From NCBI GenBank assembly GCA_018881555.1, contig JACAXG010000105.1, positions 1,294,963 to 1,358,962 of the forward strand: a stretch of DNA of 64,000 nt, written 5' to 3'. The DNA is from Amblyornis subalaris (taxonomy: Eukaryota > Chordata > Aves > Passeriformes > Ptilonorhynchidae). Below the pieces are notes generated by a model that ran no database searches, was not told the DNA's origin, and worked only from the letters and a program-made list of their open reading frames with translations. The translations under genes were made by a program, and so were the position numbers. Of this stretch, positions 61,501 through 64,000 are shown piece after piece (position 1 is the stretch's first letter; each line of letters opens with the position of its first letter).

Positions 61501-64000
61501 TAAAGGAACTGGTTTGCATATTCTAGAAGGGAGAACATAGGGCCAGGAAGAATGTAAAAGATGCCTAAGTGGAGAGTAATCAATTTTTAACTTGCAAAAA
61601 AGTAATTGTTAATTTGGTGAAAGAAAATTTGGACGGCAACCTATCTAGATGGATAGTTAACCATAGGAAGAGGAATCTGTTTTAACCTGAGTCTATGAAT
61701 GATGATTTACATATTTGTAACGTTGAAAGGGCTAACTACAGAGGCAGCAAGGAGGAACTAAAAGTGGCTTTAAACTAATGTTATCAGAAATGCAAAGAAA
61801 CATCTCAAGTAGAACATGTCTTCTCTTGCCATTCTTCACTTTTTCACCCCCAGAGAGGCAGGAGCAGGACATGGCTGGGCTCGGCTGTTTGTGCCCTGTT
61901 GGCACATTGCTCAGAGGGTGAGAAGCAGGGTCCTTCCCTTGTATCCCTTGTACAACATCAAGAGCCACTGACACTATCTGATATCACTGAACAGGTCAAG
62001 AGCTGTTCTCACACCTTCCTGCTTCAGCCTCAAAGTTCCCATCTAGCCTTACAGGTTTCTTCAATTTCTTTTAACAGGCCCCCTGTATTAAGGCAAGNTT
62101 ATGGCCTTACAGCCGCAAAACTGAAGAGGATTTCATCAATAAAAAGTCCTTTGCTTAGAATCCACCTTAGCCATGACCGAAGTCAGTTAGGAGGGACTGC
62201 AGCCCTGCCATCCTTACACAGGAAAGTCAGTCAACACTCATGGTGGCAATATTATTTCCCCTTCTGAAATCACGCACCTGGCCTCTTATTTTATTAATAC
62301 ACTTATTCCTGAAAAACACTCAGACTGCAGAAAACCCAAACAGTTCAGGAGACATTACATACACATCAAGCATTTAGCAGTCACTTCAATATTTGAGGAA
62401 ACTGACTGCCACAGTAAGACATCTGGAAAGCAAAACATGCTNAGGAAAACTAAGTTTTTCCCAAACTAGCACTCAGGAAACTAAGGCTGTAAAAGGGTCT
62501 GCTTTTTCCAGAGGAAATGTAAAAAAAAAAAGTTGGATCGTGAAAGACACTAGGAAAGGTCCAGAGGCTACATCAAGGCAGAGCTGCCCTTCAGTTTCTT
62601 AGGACTCCTGTTAATCCATATAAAGCACCACTACTAAAGCAGTTGGGAGCTGTGGTTTACACTGAAGTCATCTTCAGGTGGCTTGAACCCCAGCCAGATG
62701 TTCCTTGGTGAAAACTAAGTTGAAACCTTCTTGTGTCCTCCCCCTCTCTTCTCCAGCTCTCCTTTTTGTTAGACATCCCCCACCACCTTTCTCTTCCATT
62801 CCCTCGCTTGCTCTGTTCTCATCAATTCTGGAAGATGCTGCACATGTTCCCATCACCTTATGTAGGACAGTGCATCCTGAAGCTGTCACACACAGGTACT
62901 CACACACCTGTACAAAAGCCTTTGTCTTTGCAACTAATTGCCTAACAAGGTGTGGGAGATAAGAGAAGCCAGAATAGTCATCTTTGTGCTTGGCAACTCA
63001 AATGAAATGCAGATAAGATTATCAGACAGTCTCGCTGCTTAAGATTCAGAGAGTTCACTTGAGCAGCAGGGTACTACAACCTGCCCACTCAAGGCAAAGA
63101 GGGCATGACCAGAGCAAGTCAACAGACCATGATGATGGACAAAAGCAAGGAGATCCCATTTGTGTGGCCACTCCAGTACTTTTAAATATTTGTCAAGAGT
63201 CTTATTAAATATGATACCACACAGCTGTGAGGACATGGGTTAGAGAGTAAGATTTCTATCAAAACTGTAAAAATCAAATTATTTAAGATGTAATAAAAAT
63301 AATGCTACCCTTTTATTGCTTTAAAATTCATTGTTTAAAAGGTTTGTTGCAGGTACAACAACTTAACTTTAAAAGGTTAAGAGAATCATGATATATTTAC
63401 TCCACTTAAATTTCTAATAAAGGCACATATTCTCCATTTAATTTTGTAGAAGAAACTTGAACTTTTTAATCTGAAGAAAGGTGAAATATTCACTGGCAAT
63501 CAAAGCCAAAAGAATGAACACAAGAGTAGTCCAGGGAAACTACTAATGCAAATAGCTTTTCTTCTCTTATACCCTGCCAAGTAACTTCAAAACTATTTTG
63601 ATATTACTCTGCACAGCAGCATAGCCAATACTGGCATATACACCAACAGAACCATATTTCTTGAAATAAATAAGTGAAAATGCCAGGACTTACACAATTA
63701 GTTTTCCACAACAGCCTTAAGTAATGAAATACAATTTCAAATTGATTAGAACAGGGCATTTTACTTCAACGAAAAAATACATATGATTTTAACACATCCT
63801 CCTACACAGGAATATCTGGAAGACTTAACAAAAGCAGTTTCATTGTGTCAGGTGCACTTATAGCTGTTTTACATTAGTATTGAGGGAAACCCACATTATT
63901 TAAAAAGCTAGTTAAACACAGAGAACAACTCGGAATCCAGTCTTCCTCTGGTATCAGAGATTATTTATTTTTCTTACAAGGTAATTCTCGGTATTGCTTG
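55501..64000. other. Intergenic DNA towards FAM3C
   Basis: No coding exon is recognised on either strand. By tetrapod synteny FAM3C should follow on the minus strand, but its last coding exon is not seen here. The last 700 bp could be its 3' UTR. Noted: a poly(A) run at about 59902-59915, T-rich runs at about 60722-60748, adjacent palindromes at 60800-60836, and single ambiguous bases at 58357, 60088, 60774, 62098 and 62442. Confidence 0.55.
60800..60836. repeat. Two adjacent 18-bp palindromes
   Basis: CTTGCACTGTAGTGCAAG (8-bp arms around GT, 60800-60817) and TCAACAATTAATTGTTGA (fully self-complementary, 60819-60836) are separated by a single A. The second contains a central AATT and TTAATT homeodomain-like cores. 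Confidence 0.85.

Noticed and set aside
63039..63236. Minus-strand 65-codon frame as the last FAM3C exon
   Set aside because: The translation shows no FAM3C-like sequence and no acceptor; FAM3C coding appears to lie beyond the window.

Overview
The window is avian chromosomal DNA from the conserved tetrapod block ING3-CPED1-WNT16-FAM3C. Bird origin is inferred from a CR1 LINE with the typical 3' end, from endogenous retroviral LTRs of a kind common in birds, and from compact genes with a GC-rich promoter in an AT-rich background. I cannot name the species. Nearly all long open frames outside the exons below are chance.

Layout. Positions 1 to about 600 hold a minus-strand retroviral LTR inside a CPED1 intron. 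From 828 to 25627 run the last seven coding exons of CPED1 on the + strand, 364 codons plus stop, carrying the whole PC-esterase domain. Every exon phase joins without a gap. The large intron before the catalytic exon holds a 5'-truncated CR1 split by a solo LTR with a perfect 6-bp target duplication, and an older ERVL-type LTR. A probable CPED1 3' UTR follows to about 28.3-28.5 kb. Then come about 15 kb of intergenic DNA without a recognisable gene, and a CpG island at about 44.25-45.56 kb. The complete WNT16 gene (four coding exons, 361 residues) runs from 44916 to 53639 on the + strand. The rest is WNT16 3' UTR and intergenic DNA towards FAM3C, whose coding exons I do not see.

Function. 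CPED1 is a predicted secretory-pathway protein with an esterase-like domain. WNT16 is a secreted, lipid-modified Wnt ligand. In mammals the locus is associated with bone density. The two genes lie head to tail, 19.3 kb apart (stop to start).

I found no undescribed biological system. The best leads are a G-quadruplex-prone minisatellite with an assembly gap in the WNT16 promoter, a competing splice acceptor at the CPED1 catalytic motif, a long hairpin in the probable CPED1 3' UTR, two adjacent palindromes at 60.8 kb, and the nested LTR in CR1.
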